From Azospirillum brasilense (GTDB taxonomy: Bacteria > Pseudomonadota > Alphaproteobacteria > Azospirillales > Azospirillaceae), in contig NZ_QOKV01000003.1 of assembly GCF_008365405.1 (NCBI RefSeq), positions 307,177 through 371,176 on the forward strand: a stretch of DNA of 64,000 bases, read 5' to 3'. The position numbers were made by a program, and so were the translations under genes. The notes below the pieces were generated by a model. The model searched no databases. It was given only the letters and a program-made list of their open reading frames with translations, and was not told the origin of the DNA. Numbering within the stretch: the first letter of the stretch is position 1; each line of letters begins with the position of its first letter. Shown one piece after another: positions 35,694 to 45,754 of this stretch.

Positions 35694-36869
35694 ATGTCGC
35701 ACATCACCCGCCGGCTGGTCTGGTTCCTTGGCGTCTCGCAGCTGCTGTGCTGGGGGATTTCCTATTACCTGATCGCCATCTTCGGGAATCCCATGGCCGC
35801 CGACCTGGGCTTCAGCCTGCCGGTGGCCTTCGGCGGCTTCACGGCGGCGCTGCTGGTCATGGGGGTGGTGTCGGGCAGCGTCGGGCGGGCCATCGACCGC
35901 TGGGGCGGGCGCCCGGTGATGGTCATCGGCTCGCTGCTGACGGCGGCGGGCTGCCTGGGGCTGGCCTCCTCCACCGGGCTGGTGAGCTATTACGCCTCCT
36001 GGCTGGTGCTCGGGCTGGCGATGCGGGCGAGCCTGTACGAAGCGGCCTTCGCCGCCCTGGCCCGGCTGGGCGGCCCGCTGGCGCGGGTGCCGATCTCGCA
36101 GATCACCCTGCTGGGCGGGCTGGCCTCCACCGTGCTGTGGCCGGTGGGGCAGGCGATGGCCGACGCCTGGGGCTGGCGCGGCGCCCTGGTCGCCTACGCC
36201 GTCATCGCGCTTCTGACGATCCCTCTGCACGCGGCCATCCCGTCCGACCGCTACGTGCGCCCGCCGGTGCCGGCCGGGACGGAGCCCGCCGGACCCGCGG
36301 ACCCGCGGCGGCGGCGCTGGGTGGCGCCTGTGTTCTACATGGTGATGACCACGGCGGTCGGGGTGCTGACCTCGGCGATGTCGGCGCACATGATCGGCAT
36401 CCTGGTCGGGCTGGGGGCGGCGCCCGCGGCGGCGGTGTGGATTTCCACGGTGCGCGGCGTCGGCCAGTCCTCGGCCCGGCTGTGCGAGGTGCTGTCCGGC
36501 GGCCGCCTGCATCCCGCCTCCCTGGCGCTGATCGCCTGCGGCCTGCCGCTGCCCGGCTTCCTGATCGGCTTGTGGAGCGGCGAGACGCTGGCCGCCGGGG
36601 TCGCCTTCTCCCTGCTGTTCGGGGCGGGGGCCGGGCTGGCGACGATCGTGCGCGGCACGCTGCCGCTGGTGCTGTTCGATCCGCAGAGCTACGGCCGGAC
36701 GGTCGGGCGGCTGCTGGTGCCGAGCTTCTACGCGGCCGCGCTGGCGCCGATGGGCTACGCGGTCATCATCGAGCGGGCGGGGGAGGCGGCGGCGCTTCTG
36801 CTGTCCGCCGTCCTGGCGCTGGTGGCGGTGGGCGCGGCGGGGGTGCTGTGGGCGACCGCCCGCCGCTGA
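35694..36869 (+). CDS. MFS transporter
   Basis: A 391-aa protein with about twelve transmembrane segments. The loop 2-3 motif is GRAIDRWGGRPVMVIGSLL, the MFS motif A pattern. Resembles drug or metabolite exporters of the YbfB/CynX-like kind, without a substrate-specific motif I can name. The ATG at 35694 is preferred over a GTG at 35676. The gene is divergent from a LysR gene 100 bp away. Confidence 0.85.
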   Translation: MSHITRRLVWFLGVSQLLCWGISYYLIAIFGNPMAADLGFSLPVAFGGFTAALLVMGVVSGSVGRAIDRWGGRPVMVIGSLLTAAGCLGLASSTGLVSYYASWLVLGLAMRASLYEAAFAALARLGGPLARVPISQITLLGGLASTVLWPVGQAMADAWGWRGALVAYAVIALLTIPLHAAIPSDRYVRPPVPAGTEPAGPADPRRRRWVAPVFYMVMTTAVGVLTSAMSAHMIGILVGLGAAPAAAVWISTVRGVGQSSARLCEVLSGGRLHPASLALIACGLPLPGFLIGLWSGETLAAGVAFSLLFGAGAGLATIVRGTLPLVLFDPQSYGRTVGRLLVPSFYAAALAPMGYAVIIERAGEAAALLLSAVLALVAVGAAGVLWATARR

Positions 36870-36886
36870 TCCTCGAACGGCGTCGG

Positions 36887-37576
36887 TCAGTCGCCGCCGT
36901 TCAGGCGCTTGGTCCAGTCCTCGACGCCCTGGGTCAGCCGGCGTTCGGCCAGCGTCCGCCACGTCTGGGCCAGCACCGGCAGCGCGGCCATCTCCGCCAG
37001 GGCGTCACGATTCTGCGTGTCCACGTAGAGGACGTGCAGCAGCCGGGCGAGCGTCCAGTGCGGGTAGGGCCGCTCGACCAGGGTCAGCCGGTCGCCGGGA
37101 CCGATCCGGCCGGGTTCCGGCACGCGATAGTACCAGCCGGTGCGCCCGGTGGTCTGGACGCGCTTGGCCATGTCGGGCACGGCGAAGCGGTGGTTGAGCT
37201 TCCAGCAGGGCTGGCGGGCCTGGGCGACCTCCAGCAGGGCGGTGCCGGCGCGGAAGCGGTCGCCGACGCAGACGTCGGCCTCGGTCAGGCCCAGCGTGGC
37301 GAGGTTCTCGCCGAAGGCGCCGGGCTGGCCGAGCAGCGGCACGTCCCCGCCCAGCTCGTCCCGCCACGCCGGGTGGTGGTCCAGCGGGTAATGGTGGATG
37401 GCCTTGTCCGGCCCGCCATGGACGCGGCGGTCGGCCTGCTCGTCGTCCAGGAAGCCTTCGGGGCCGACCGCGCGCGGGCCGTCCACCGGGGACTTGGCGA
37501 TGGCGCTGGTCCGCCCCGGCGGGCCGAAGGCGGCGACCTTGCCGACGAGAACGGCGGTGATGGTGGTCTCGGTCAC
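36887..37576 (-). CDS. MOSC domain protein, YiiM type
   Basis: A 229-aa protein. The MOSC core spans about 30-165 (RRVHGGPDKAIHHYPLDHHP, FGENLATLGLTEADVCVGD), with the cofactor Cys in VAQARQPCWKLNHRF. A C-terminal helical YiiM extension follows. Such proteins bind the molybdenum cofactor and reduce N-hydroxylated compounds (E. coli YiiM reduces 6-N-hydroxylaminopurine). The GTG start at 37576 overlaps the stop of the upstream glycosylase as GTGA, so both are one operon, a pairing that suits handling of damaged bases. Confidence 0.85.
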   Translation of the reverse strand: MTETTITAVLVGKVAAFGPPGRTSAIAKSPVDGPRAVGPEGFLDDEQADRRVHGGPDKAIHHYPLDHHPAWRDELGGDVPLLGQPGAFGENLATLGLTEADVCVGDRFRAGTALLEVAQARQPCWKLNHRFAVPDMAKRVQTTGRTGWYYRVPEPGRIGPGDRLTLVERPYPHWTLARLLHVLYVDTQNRDALAEMAALPVLAQTWRTLAERRLTQGVEDWTKRLNGGD

Positions 37577-38208
37577 GGTGTCTTCTTCCCTTTGGGCGGC
37601 TTCGAGGCTCTGGCCTGCTCCTGCAGGGCCACGTAATGGTGCCAGACGAGCTGGGCGGCGAGGCTGCGGTGCGGGCGCCAGGGCTCGGCGACGGCCAGAA
37701 GCTGCGCCTGGGTCGGCTTGTCCGCCCAGCCCTTCAGCCGCTGCACGCCCAGCTGGATGGCCAGATCGCCCACCGGCCAGATGTCCGGCCGGCCGAGCGC
37801 CATCATCAGGTAGATCTCGGCGGTCCAGCGCCCGATGCCCTTCAGCGCGATCAGGGCGGCGATGGCCTCCTCGTCGTCCATCCGGTGAATGGCGTCGAAA
37901 TCGAGTTGGCCGTCCGCGACGGTCCGGGCCAGCCCGCGGGCGTAGCCGATCTTCTGGCGCGACAGGCCGCAGGCCCGCAGATCCTCGTCCGGCAGGGCCA
38001 GGATGGCGTCGGGCGTCACCGCCCCGACCATGGCCTGGAGCTTGGCCCACAGCGCCGCGGCGACCGTGGTGGAGAGCTGCTGCTCGATGATCAGGCAGAG
38101 CAGGCCGGAAAAGCCGTCCGGGCGGCGGAAGTCGCGCACCGTCGGGCCGCCGACGCGCAGGGACTCGGCGAAGATGGGATCGAGCGCGGAGAGATGGTCG
38201 ATGGACAT
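37573..38208 (-). CDS. DNA-3-methyladenine glycosylase II (AlkA-like, HhH-GPD)
   Basis: A 211-aa helix-hairpin-helix glycosylase. LKGIGRWTAEIYLMMAL is the hairpin motif and PVGDLAIQLG holds the catalytic Asp. LIIEQQLSTTVAAALWAKL is the upstream helical signature. It removes alkylated purines from DNA. It lacks the N-terminal AlkA domain, like other short bacterial forms. A 17-bp hairpin stands only 9 bp before the ATG at 38208 and no good ribosome site is seen. An in-frame ATG at 38253, inside the hairpin, is the alternative start. Confidence 0.88.
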   Translation of the reverse strand: MSIDHLSALDPIFAESLRVGGPTVRDFRRPDGFSGLLCLIIEQQLSTTVAAALWAKLQAMVGAVTPDAILALPDEDLRACGLSRQKIGYARGLARTVADGQLDFDAIHRMDDEEAIAALIALKGIGRWTAEIYLMMALGRPDIWPVGDLAIQLGVQRLKGWADKPTQAQLLAVAEPWRPHRSLAAQLVWHHYVALQEQARASKPPKGKKTP

Positions 38209-38217
38209 GGCCGAACG

Positions 38218-38256
38218 AAAATGGGGGATGCGCAGCGGTTGCGCATCCCCCATTTT
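38218..38256 (-). terminator. Perfect 17-bp hairpin, terminator of purC-purS or leader of alkA
   Basis: AAAATGGGGGATGCGCA-GCGGT-TGCGCATCCCCCATTTT. On the minus strand it ends in TTTT 68 nt after the purS stop, which fits a terminator. It also sits 10-48 bp ahead of the glycosylase start. Confidence 0.8.
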
Positions 38257-38285
38257 CCGACAGGCAGGATTGAGCGAGGACGGCC

Positions 38286-38528
38286 TCAGGCCACCAGCTC
38301 GATCGCGTAGTCTTCGATCACGGTGTTGGCCAGCAGCTTGGTGCACATGGCCTCGACCTCCTTGCGGGCGGCGGCCTCGTCGGTGCTCTTGAGCTGAAGC
38401 TCGATGACCTTGCCGGCGCGGACGTCCTCGACGCCGTCGAAGCCCAGCGTGTGCAGCGCGTGCGCGATGGCCTTGCCCTGGGGGTCGAGAACGCCGCGCT
38501 TGAGGGTGACGTGAACCTTCGCCTTCAT
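38286..38528 (-). CDS. purS: Phosphoribosylformylglycinamidine synthase subunit PurS
   Basis: An 80-aa PurS, MKAKVHVTLKRGVLDPQGKA, with the conserved VLDPQG turn, DVRAGKVIELQL, and a C-terminal strand VIEDYAIELVA. PurS forms a dimer that docks PurQ onto PurL. It is 48 bp downstream of purC. A strong terminator follows instead of purQ. Confidence 0.95.
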   Translation of the reverse strand: MKAKVHVTLKRGVLDPQGKAIAHALHTLGFDGVEDVRAGKVIELQLKSTDEAAARKEVEAMCTKLLANTVIEDYAIELVA

Positions 38529-38576
38529 CGGATGTCCGCTCGCTTGATGGTGCTGATGGGGTGGGGAAAAAACTGA

Positions 38577-39341
<765 letters not shown>

Positions 39342-39458
39342 GAGAGATCGTCCAAAAACGTGTAGCCCGGGCCGATGGGTGACCGGTCCAGGGGATATGC
39401 ACGAGTGATATAGCAAGCTGGCCCTGGGAACACAATGCGCGGGGTCCGCCACCGTTCC

Positions 39459-40238
39459 CTACCCGAAGGAGACGGGCTGCCACGGCGCTTCGTGCGGCCG
39501 GCCGGGGGCGAAGTGCCAGACCGGGTCGAGGTCCGGGCGCTCCACGGAGGGCAGGGCGATCAGCGCGCTCGACACCGTGCCGAATCCGGTCGGCAGCAGG
39601 AAGTTCATCGCCCCGCGCTCGCCCCGCCCGCCGTCGTCCCAGATTCGGCTCGCCAGCAATTCCGGCCAGCCGCCCCACCGGTCGCCGGCCTCGCCCCGCT
39701 CCGGGTCGGGCGGTGCTGCGTGCTGGAAGAGGGGGAGGTACTGGGCCTGCCGCGGGTCCTCCGCCACGTCGTCCAGGTCGCTGGCGGTGACCATGTGCAC
39801 GCCGTCGGGGATCTCGATCACCTCCGGACGGTTGCGCGGGGAGGGGCCGCGATGAACCAGCAGCCGGGCGTCGCGGTTGTCGGCGATCAGCAGGTTGAAG
39901 GGGCGATAGGCCCGCGTGTCGAGCTGCGCCATGGCCTCCGCCGCCTCCGCCGCATCGGCGAAATCCAGCGCGTCGAGCACCAGTTCGCCGCGGGAGCGCT
40001 TGCCGGCCTCCGGCCCCAGCGTGCCCATGCGGTTCAGCACGGCGGCAACGACACCCTCGTCGTTCATGCCCAGCCAGGAGCCGCCGGCCAGCTCGTCCAG
40101 CCCGGCGACGACGTTGGGGCGGTCGGGCCAATGGCGCGCCGGCGCCTGCCAGGGCCGTCCGGCCATTTCGTCGCGGTTGGCGCCCAGGATGAGGGGCCAT
40201 GTTGCGTCCGGTCGTCGCAGGAGGATCACGCTGCACAT
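39459..40238 (-). CDS. NRDE-family Ntn hydrolase
   Basis: A 259-aa protein of the NRDE/TANGO2 family. It starts M-CSVILLRRPD, so a Cys would be N-terminal after Met removal, and shows the name-giving motif LGANRDEMAGRPW. GGSWLGMNDEGVVAAVLNR is the second conserved block. The fold suggests an Ntn amidohydrolase; human TANGO2 is tied to lipid/heme metabolism but no bacterial reaction is firmly known. It lies upstream of purC on the same strand. Confidence 0.85.
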   Translation of the reverse strand: MCSVILLRRPDATWPLILGANRDEMAGRPWQAPARHWPDRPNVVAGLDELAGGSWLGMNDEGVVAAVLNRMGTLGPEAGKRSRGELVLDALDFADAAEAAEAMAQLDTRAYRPFNLLIADNRDARLLVHRGPSPRNRPEVIEIPDGVHMVTASDLDDVAEDPRQAQYLPLFQHAAPPDPERGEAGDRWGGWPELLASRIWDDGGRGERGAMNFLLPTGFGTVSSALIALPSVERPDLDPVWHFAPGRPHEAPWQPVSFG

Positions 40239-40390
40239 GGGGAATCTTGCCTTCCGCTTCCCTCTTGGGTATGTCGCCGCACGCCGGATTCGTCGATTGG
40301 CCGGTGGGTAGGGGCGATGACGACGCCCGATCCACCGGCTATATAGTCTTGTATCTGGGAGCGCAAAACCAATCCAAGGAGCCGGGTCCC

Positions 40391-40711
40391 ATGACGACCT
40401 TCGACGAGCGCGAGAGGGCCTTCGAGAACAAGTTCCAGCACGACCAGGACCTGCTCTTCAGGATTCGCGCGCGCCGCGACCGGCTGGCGGGACTCTGGGC
40501 GGCAAGCCTGCTGGGCCTGACCGGGGGCGAGGCCGACGCCTACGTCCGCCAGATCATCGACGCCGACATCGGCGCCACCGGACCGCACGACATCCGCGAC
40601 CGTCTGGCCGCCGACCTGCACGCCAAGGGCGTGGACATCTCCGACCACCGGGTGGAGAAGGAGCTGGCCCTGCTTCTGGACGTCGCCCGCCAGCAGGTGC
40701 ACGCGGAGTAA
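40391..40711 (+). CDS. F1-ATPase inhibitor zeta subunit (DUF1476)
   Basis: A 106-aa protein, MTTFDERERAFENKFQHDQD, the N-terminal inhibitory helix of the alphaproteobacterial zeta subunit. The rest is the four-helix bundle of DUF1476 (RNRR/LAGLWAA pattern). In Paracoccus, zeta blocks ATP hydrolysis by F1. It is monocistronic, with a possible TATAGT -10 box upstream. Confidence 0.92.
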   Translation: MTTFDERERAFENKFQHDQDLLFRIRARRDRLAGLWAASLLGLTGGEADAYVRQIIDADIGATGPHDIRDRLAADLHAKGVDISDHRVEKELALLLDVARQQVHAE

Positions 40712-40718
40712 GGGGCTT

Positions 40719-40822
40719 GCCCCCACCCTGACCCTCCCCCGCTTCGCAGGGGAGGGGATTGAAGTCCCTCCCCTGCGAAGCGGGGGAGGGAAGGGGCCCG
40801 CGAAGCGGGAGGGGTGGGGGCC
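40719..40822. repeat. Dispersed palindromic repeat, copy 6 (subfamily A)
   Basis: CCCTCCCCCGCTTCGCAGGG, a 12-bp spacer, CCCTGCGAAGCGGGGGAGGG, then GGCCCGCGAAGCGGG and a GGGTGGGGGC tail. It fills the space between the ends of the convergent zeta-inhibitor and purB genes. Confidence 0.85.
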
Positions 40823-40849
40823 CCGAGGATCATCGAACCCCCCGAACCC

Positions 40850-42145
40850 TCACTCGCCGAACACGCGCTTGAACACCGTGTCGACGTTCTTCGTGTGGTA
40901 GGTCATGTCGAACATCGGGGCCAGCGTCTCGCGGGAGATGTGCTTCACGACGTCGGCGTCCGACGACAGCAGGTCCAGGAAGTTGCCGCCCTTTTCCCAC
41001 ACCTGCATGGCGTTGCGCTGCACCGCCTTGTAGCTGTCCTCGCGGCTCATCCCGGCCTGGGTCAGGGCCAGCAGGACGCGCTGCGAGAAGACCAGGCCGC
41101 CCAGGTCGTCCAGGTTCTTCTGCATGCGCTCCGGATAGACCACCAGCTTGTCCATCATGCCGGTCAGGCGGGCCAGCGCGAAGTCCAGCGTCACCGTGGC
41201 GTCGGGGCCGAACATGCGCTCGACCGAGCTGTGGGAGATGTCGCGCTCGTGCCACAGGGCGACGTTCTCCAGCGCCGGGACGACGGCGGCGCGGACGATG
41301 CGCGCCAGACCCGTCAGGTTCTCCGACAGCACCGGGTTGCGCTTGTGCGGCATCGCCGAGGAGCCCTTCTGGCCCGGATGGAAATACTCCTCCGCCTCGC
41401 GCACCTCGGTGCGCTGCAGGTGGCGGATCTCCACGGCCAGATTCTCGATCGACGAGGCGATGACGCCCAGAACCGAGAAGTAGAAGGCGTGGCGGTCGCG
41501 CGGAATGACCTGGGTGGACACCGGCTCCGGCGTCAGCCCCATCTTGGCGGCGACGTGCTGCTCGACCCGCGGGTCGATGTTGGCGAAGGTGCCGACCGCG
41601 CCCGAGATGGCGCAGGTGGCAATGTCGGCGCGCGCCTGGACCAGACGCTCCCGCCCGCGGGCGAAGGCGGCGTAATGGCCGGCCAGCTTCAGGCCGAAGG
41701 TCGTCGGCTCGGCGTGGATGCCGTGGCTGCGCCCGATGGTGACGGTATCCTTGTGTTCGTAGGCGCGGCGCTTCAGCACGGCCAGCAGCTTGTCCATGTC
41801 GTCGAGCAGCAGGTCGGCGGCCTGGGTCATCTGCACGGCGAGGCAGGTGTCCAGCACGTCCGACGAGGTCATGCCTTGGTGGACGAAGCGCGCCTCCGGC
41901 CCGACATGTTCGGCGAGGTTGGTCAGGAAGGCGATGACATCGTGGCGGGTCTCCCGCTCGATCTCGTCGATGCGGTCGATCTCCCACTTGCCGCGCTCCC
42001 ACACGGCGGCGGCGGCCTCCTTCGGGATGACCCCCAGCTCCGCCTGCGCGTCGCAGGCGTGCGCCTCGATCTCGAACCAGATGCGGAACCGGTTCTCCGG
42101 CTCCCAGATGCGGGACATTTCGGGGCGGGTGTAGCGGGGGATCAT
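40850..42145 (-). CDS. purB: Adenylosuccinate lyase
   Basis: A 431-aa fumarase-superfamily enzyme. It starts MIPRYTRPEMSRIWEPENRF, has TSSDVLDTCLAVQM (catalytic His block RFVHQGMTSSD) and the signature loop GSSAMPHKRNPVLSENLTG. It catalyses two steps, SAICAR to AICAR and adenylosuccinate to AMP. GGAGAG 5 nt before the start at 42145. Confidence 0.97.
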   Translation of the reverse strand: MIPRYTRPEMSRIWEPENRFRIWFEIEAHACDAQAELGVIPKEAAAAVWERGKWEIDRIDEIERETRHDVIAFLTNLAEHVGPEARFVHQGMTSSDVLDTCLAVQMTQAADLLLDDMDKLLAVLKRRAYEHKDTVTIGRSHGIHAEPTTFGLKLAGHYAAFARGRERLVQARADIATCAISGAVGTFANIDPRVEQHVAAKMGLTPEPVSTQVIPRDRHAFYFSVLGVIASSIENLAVEIRHLQRTEVREAEEYFHPGQKGSSAMPHKRNPVLSENLTGLARIVRAAVVPALENVALWHERDISHSSVERMFGPDATVTLDFALARLTGMMDKLVVYPERMQKNLDDLGGLVFSQRVLLALTQAGMSREDSYKAVQRNAMQVWEKGGNFLDLLSSDADVVKHISRETLAPMFDMTYHTKNVDTVFKRVFGE

Positions 42146-42480
42146 CGGACTCTCCGGGGGGTGGCGGACCTGAAGGCTTGGGGGCGGGCGGGGCGTATCG
42201 GGACTTTGCAGTGGCGGAAGCCGCCCCCTGTTGCTCGCGCGCGGGACCATAACCGCGCCGGACGGCGCTGCAAAGCCCCTTCGCAGCCTTGATGGACGCG
42301 GGGCGCGCGTCATAAGGTTTCCAAGGACGGGCTCGTCTTCTCGGAAAAATCGCAAAGACTGGCAATTGGTCGCGCCGGCCGCTTCACCTTGATCTTGCCG
42401 AGCCCCGGCCACGCGCACTAATGATGTGGCATATGCGCCGCGGACGGGCAACGCCGGGCGTGGTTCCAGGAGGGCTTTCG
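42146..42480. other. Divergent intergenic region, purB / Cache-GGDEF-EAL gene
   Basis: About 335 bp. I see no gene, no consensus promoter and no strong hairpin. TTGCCG-18-TAATGA (42395-42424) is a weak candidate for the rightward gene. Confidence 0.4.
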
Positions 42481-45400
42481 TTGTCCGATCCGATCGCCGA
42501 GTTGATGCGCGAGCCGTCCCGGACTTCGGACGAGAGGCGCCTTTACCGTCTGCAGTTCCTGACCTCTCTGTTTCTGGTCGCGGCGGTGGTGGTGGGCTTG
42601 GGCGCCTACTTCATCTGGCAACACCGGCTGGATTTCAACGCCGACCTGAAGCAGACCGAAGCCCGCTACCTTGAAGTGCAGCGCCAGACTCTGCAGGAGG
42701 AGCTGGAGAACGCGCGCTCCTACCTCGCCTACATGCGGTCGCGCACCGAACCGCTGCTGCGCGCCGAGCTGCGCGCCAAGGTGGACGAGGCCTACGGCAT
42801 CGCCTGGACCATCTACGAGCGTGAGAAGGAGTATCTGCCCGAGGCGTCGATCCGGCAGTCGATCAAGGAAACCCTGCGGCCGCTGCGCTTCTTCGGCGGG
42901 CGCGGCTACTACTTCATCGACGACATGCAGGGCACCTGCGTGCTGCTGCCCACCGACCCGCAGCGGGAGGGCAGCTCGCTGCTCGACAACCGCGACGACC
43001 AGGGGCGCCCAATCATGCGCAACCTGATCCGCGCCGTGGACGATCCGGAGATGCAGGGCTTCACCCGCTACCGCTGGTACGCGCCAAGCAACCCGCACAG
43101 CATGTCCGACAAGTTCGCCTACGTCCGCCGCTTCGAGCCGTTCAACTGGCTGATCGGCACCGGCGACTATGTCGGGGCGGTGGAGGAGAAGCTCCAGCGC
43201 GAGACGCTGGAGCGGCTGCGCGCCCGGCGCTTCGGGGATTCGGGCTTCATCGCCGTTCTGCGCGAGGATGGCGAGGTGCTGCTCTCCCCGACCTCCCCGG
43301 CGGCGGAGGGCAGGAACGCCCGCGACCTGCCGTGGGAAACCGAGCGGGGCCTGGTCACCCGCCTGCTGGAGGCCGGGCTGGCGGGCGGCGGGGAGCTGCG
43401 CTTCGACTGGGTGCATCCGGTGACCGGGCGCCCGGCGCCGAAACTGTCCTACGCCTCGGCGCCGGACGTCTGGGGGTGGGTGCTGGTCGCCGGCTTCTAC
43501 GCCGACGACATCGACTCCGTGATGGCGCAGCGGCGGGCCGAGATCAGCGCCGGCATGAAGAAGCGCATCCTGACCACGCTGGCGGTGCTGGCGCTGGCGT
43601 TGGGCGCATCGGCCGGGGTGTCCTGGCTGGTCACCGGCTGGGTCCGCCGCATCGTCCGCGGCTACCAGTCCAACATGCGGGAGAGCGACAGCATGCTGCG
43701 CGAGCGGGCGCGGCAGCTGTACCTCGCCAATTTCTTCGTGGACCATGTGTCCGAGATCGTCGTGCTGGCGGATGCGGAGCTGCGCATCGCCTACGTCAAT
43801 CCCTTCGGCTGCACCGCGCTGGGCGCGCCGCTGGCCGGGCTGGCCGGCACCCACGCCGACCTTCTGGAACGTTTCCGCGACGAGGCGACGGAGGCGTCGG
43901 CCCATTACGAGACGCTCTACCGCACCCGCGACGGGCGGGCGCTGGAGCTGGAGGTGACGGCCAGCCGCGTCACCTACGAAGGCGACGCCTATTACTGCGC
44001 GATCGCCCGCGACATCTCGGAGCGCAAGCGCGCGGAGTGGGAGCTGCGGCTGTCCGCCAAGGTGTTCGACAACGCCGCCGAAGGCATGGTCGTCACCAAC
44101 GAGAAGAACCGCATCGTCGCGGTCAACGACGCCTTCTGCCGCATCACCGGCTACAGCCGCGAGGAGGTGATCGGCGGCGATCCGGCCATGCTCGCTTCGG
44201 GCCGGCAGGACGGCGCCTTCTACGCCGCGATGTGGGTGAAGCTGAAGGAGGAGGGCCACTGGTCCGGCGAGATCTGGAACAAGCGCAAGTCCGGCGAGGT
44301 CTATCCGGAGTGGCTCAGCATCCAGATGGTGCGCAACGAGGCGGGGGAGGCCGTCAATTACATCGCCGCCTTCTCCGACATCACCGAGAAGCGCGCCCAG
44401 GAGGAGCGCATCCGGCATCTGGCGCAGTACGACTTCCTGACCGACCTGCCCAACCGCTTCCTGCTGCGCGACCGGCTGGAGCGCGCGATGCTCGCCGCCG
44501 ACCGGCACGGCACGAAGGTGGGGCTGCTGTTCGTTGATCTCGACCGCTTCAAGACCATCAACGACAGTCTGGGGCACGGCGTCGGCGACCGGCTGCTGCG
44601 CGCGGTGGGGGCGCGGCTCCTGGAGACGGTGCGGGCCAGCGACACCGTCAGCCGCCAGGGTGGCGACGAGTTCGTCATCCTCGTCAACGATCTGGACGGA
44701 CCCGACGCGGCCTGCTCGGTGGCCCGTAAGGTGCTGCGCGCGATGGCCGAGTCCTTCCCGGTGGACGGGCACGAGCTGCAAATTTCCCCGTCCATCGGCA
44801 TCGCGCTCTATCCCGACGACGCGACGACCATCGACGCGCTTCTGAAATGCGCGGACATGGCGATGTACGCCGCCAAGGAGGCGGGGCGCGCCAACCACCA
44901 GTTTTTCACGCCGGCGCTGAACAAGCGGGCGTCGGAGCGGATGTGGCTGGAGAGCAACCTGCGCCACGCCCTGGCCGACAACGAGCTGGAACTGCATTTC
45001 CAGCCGCAGTTCGCGGTGGACGGCCGCCGTCTGGTGGGGGCGGAGGGCCTGCTGCGCTGGCGGCGCCGCGACGGCACGATGATTCCGCCCGGCCAGTTCA
45101 TCCCGGTGGCCGAGGACACCGGCCTGATCCAGCCGATCGGCGACTGGGTGCTGGGCGAGGCCTGCCGCCGCGCCGCCGACCTGCTCGCCCGCGGCCATCC
45201 GCTTCTCATCGCCATCAACCTGTCGGCGGTGCAACTGCGCCGCCCCGGTCTGGCCGACCGCGTGGCCTTCTGGCTGGACGCCTACAAGGTGCCGGCCCGC
45301 TGCCTGGAACTGGAGGTGACGGAAAGCGTCCTGATGGACGAGTCCGACATGGTGACCAACACCTTCGCCCGGCTGCGCGAGATGGGGGTGGCGCTGGCCA

Positions 45401-45729
45401 TCGACGATTTCGGCACCGGCTATTCCAGCCTCAGCTATCTGAAGCGCTTCCGCGTCGACAAGCTGAAGATCGACCGTTCCTTCGTGACCAGCCTGACCGA
45501 CGGGTCCGACGGCGGGGCCATCGCCGAGGCGATCATCGGCATGGCGCGCTCGCTGCGCATGCAGACCCTGGCCGAGGGGGTGGAGACGGAGGAGCAGTTC
45601 GGTGGGCTTGCCCGGCTGGGCTGCGACCAGATCCAGGGCTATCTGCTGGGCCGCCCCATGCCCTACGACGATTTCGTGGCCTTCATCGCCCGTCACGCCG
45701 CCCCGGAAGCGGTCGGGGTGGTCGGCTGA
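42481..45729 (+). CDS. Cache-PAS-PAS-GGDEF-EAL signalling protein
   Basis: A 1082-aa membrane protein. TM1 is at about 28-47, a long periplasmic double-Cache sensor at 70-360, TM2 at 362-387, two PAS domains at about 417-517 and 520-640, then GGDEF (SRQGGDEFVIL, about 726-730) and EAL. The EAL box reads E-G-L-L-R-W instead of E-A-L, but other EAL residues (LELEVTESVL, IDDFGTGYSSL, EGVETEEQ) are intact, so cyclic-di-GMP hydrolysis is probable. The GGDEF site is also intact. A TTG start at 42481 is chosen because AGGAGGG stands 6 nt upstream. An ATG 20 codons earlier has no such site. Confidence 0.88.
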   Translation: MSDPIAELMREPSRTSDERRLYRLQFLTSLFLVAAVVVGLGAYFIWQHRLDFNADLKQTEARYLEVQRQTLQEELENARSYLAYMRSRTEPLLRAELRAKVDEAYGIAWTIYEREKEYLPEASIRQSIKETLRPLRFFGGRGYYFIDDMQGTCVLLPTDPQREGSSLLDNRDDQGRPIMRNLIRAVDDPEMQGFTRYRWYAPSNPHSMSDKFAYVRRFEPFNWLIGTGDYVGAVEEKLQRETLERLRARRFGDSGFIAVLREDGEVLLSPTSPAAEGRNARDLPWETERGLVTRLLEAGLAGGGELRFDWVHPVTGRPAPKLSYASAPDVWGWVLVAGFYADDIDSVMAQRRAEISAGMKKRILTTLAVLALALGASAGVSWLVTGWVRRIVRGYQSNMRESDSMLRERARQLYLANFFVDHVSEIVVLADAELRIAYVNPFGCTALGAPLAGLAGTHADLLERFRDEATEASAHYETLYRTRDGRALELEVTASRVTYEGDAYYCAIARDISERKRAEWELRLSAKVFDNAAEGMVVTNEKNRIVAVNDAFCRITGYSREEVIGGDPAMLASGRQDGAFYAAMWVKLKEEGHWSGEIWNKRKSGEVYPEWLSIQMVRNEAGEAVNYIAAFSDITEKRAQEERIRHLAQYDFLTDLPNRFLLRDRLERAMLAADRHGTKVGLLFVDLDRFKTINDSLGHGVGDRLLRAVGARLLETVRASDTVSRQGGDEFVILVNDLDGPDAACSVARKVLRAMAESFPVDGHELQISPSIGIALYPDDATTIDALLKCADMAMYAAKEAGRANHQFFTPALNKRASERMWLESNLRHALADNELELHFQPQFAVDGRRLVGAEGLLRWRRRDGTMIPPGQFIPVAEDTGLIQPIGDWVLGEACRRAADLLARGHPLLIAINLSAVQLRRPGLADRVAFWLDAYKVPARCLELEVTESVLMDESDMVTNTFARLREMGVALAIDDFGTGYSSLSYLKRFRVDKLKIDRSFVTSLTDGSDGGAIAEAIIGMARSLRMQTLAEGVETEEQFGGLARLGCDQIQGYLLGRPMPYDDFVAFIARHAAPEAVGVVG

Positions 45730-45754
45730 CGGGCGATGCGCCGCGAGGTCGGGC

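Noticed and set aside
42418..45696. A minus-strand open frame of about 1090 codons opposite the Cache-GGDEF-EAL gene
   Set aside because: It mirrors the plus-strand codon structure of a well-recognised gene, is rich in His, Gln and Arg without domains, and has no ribosome site. High-GC genes often leave such antisense frames.
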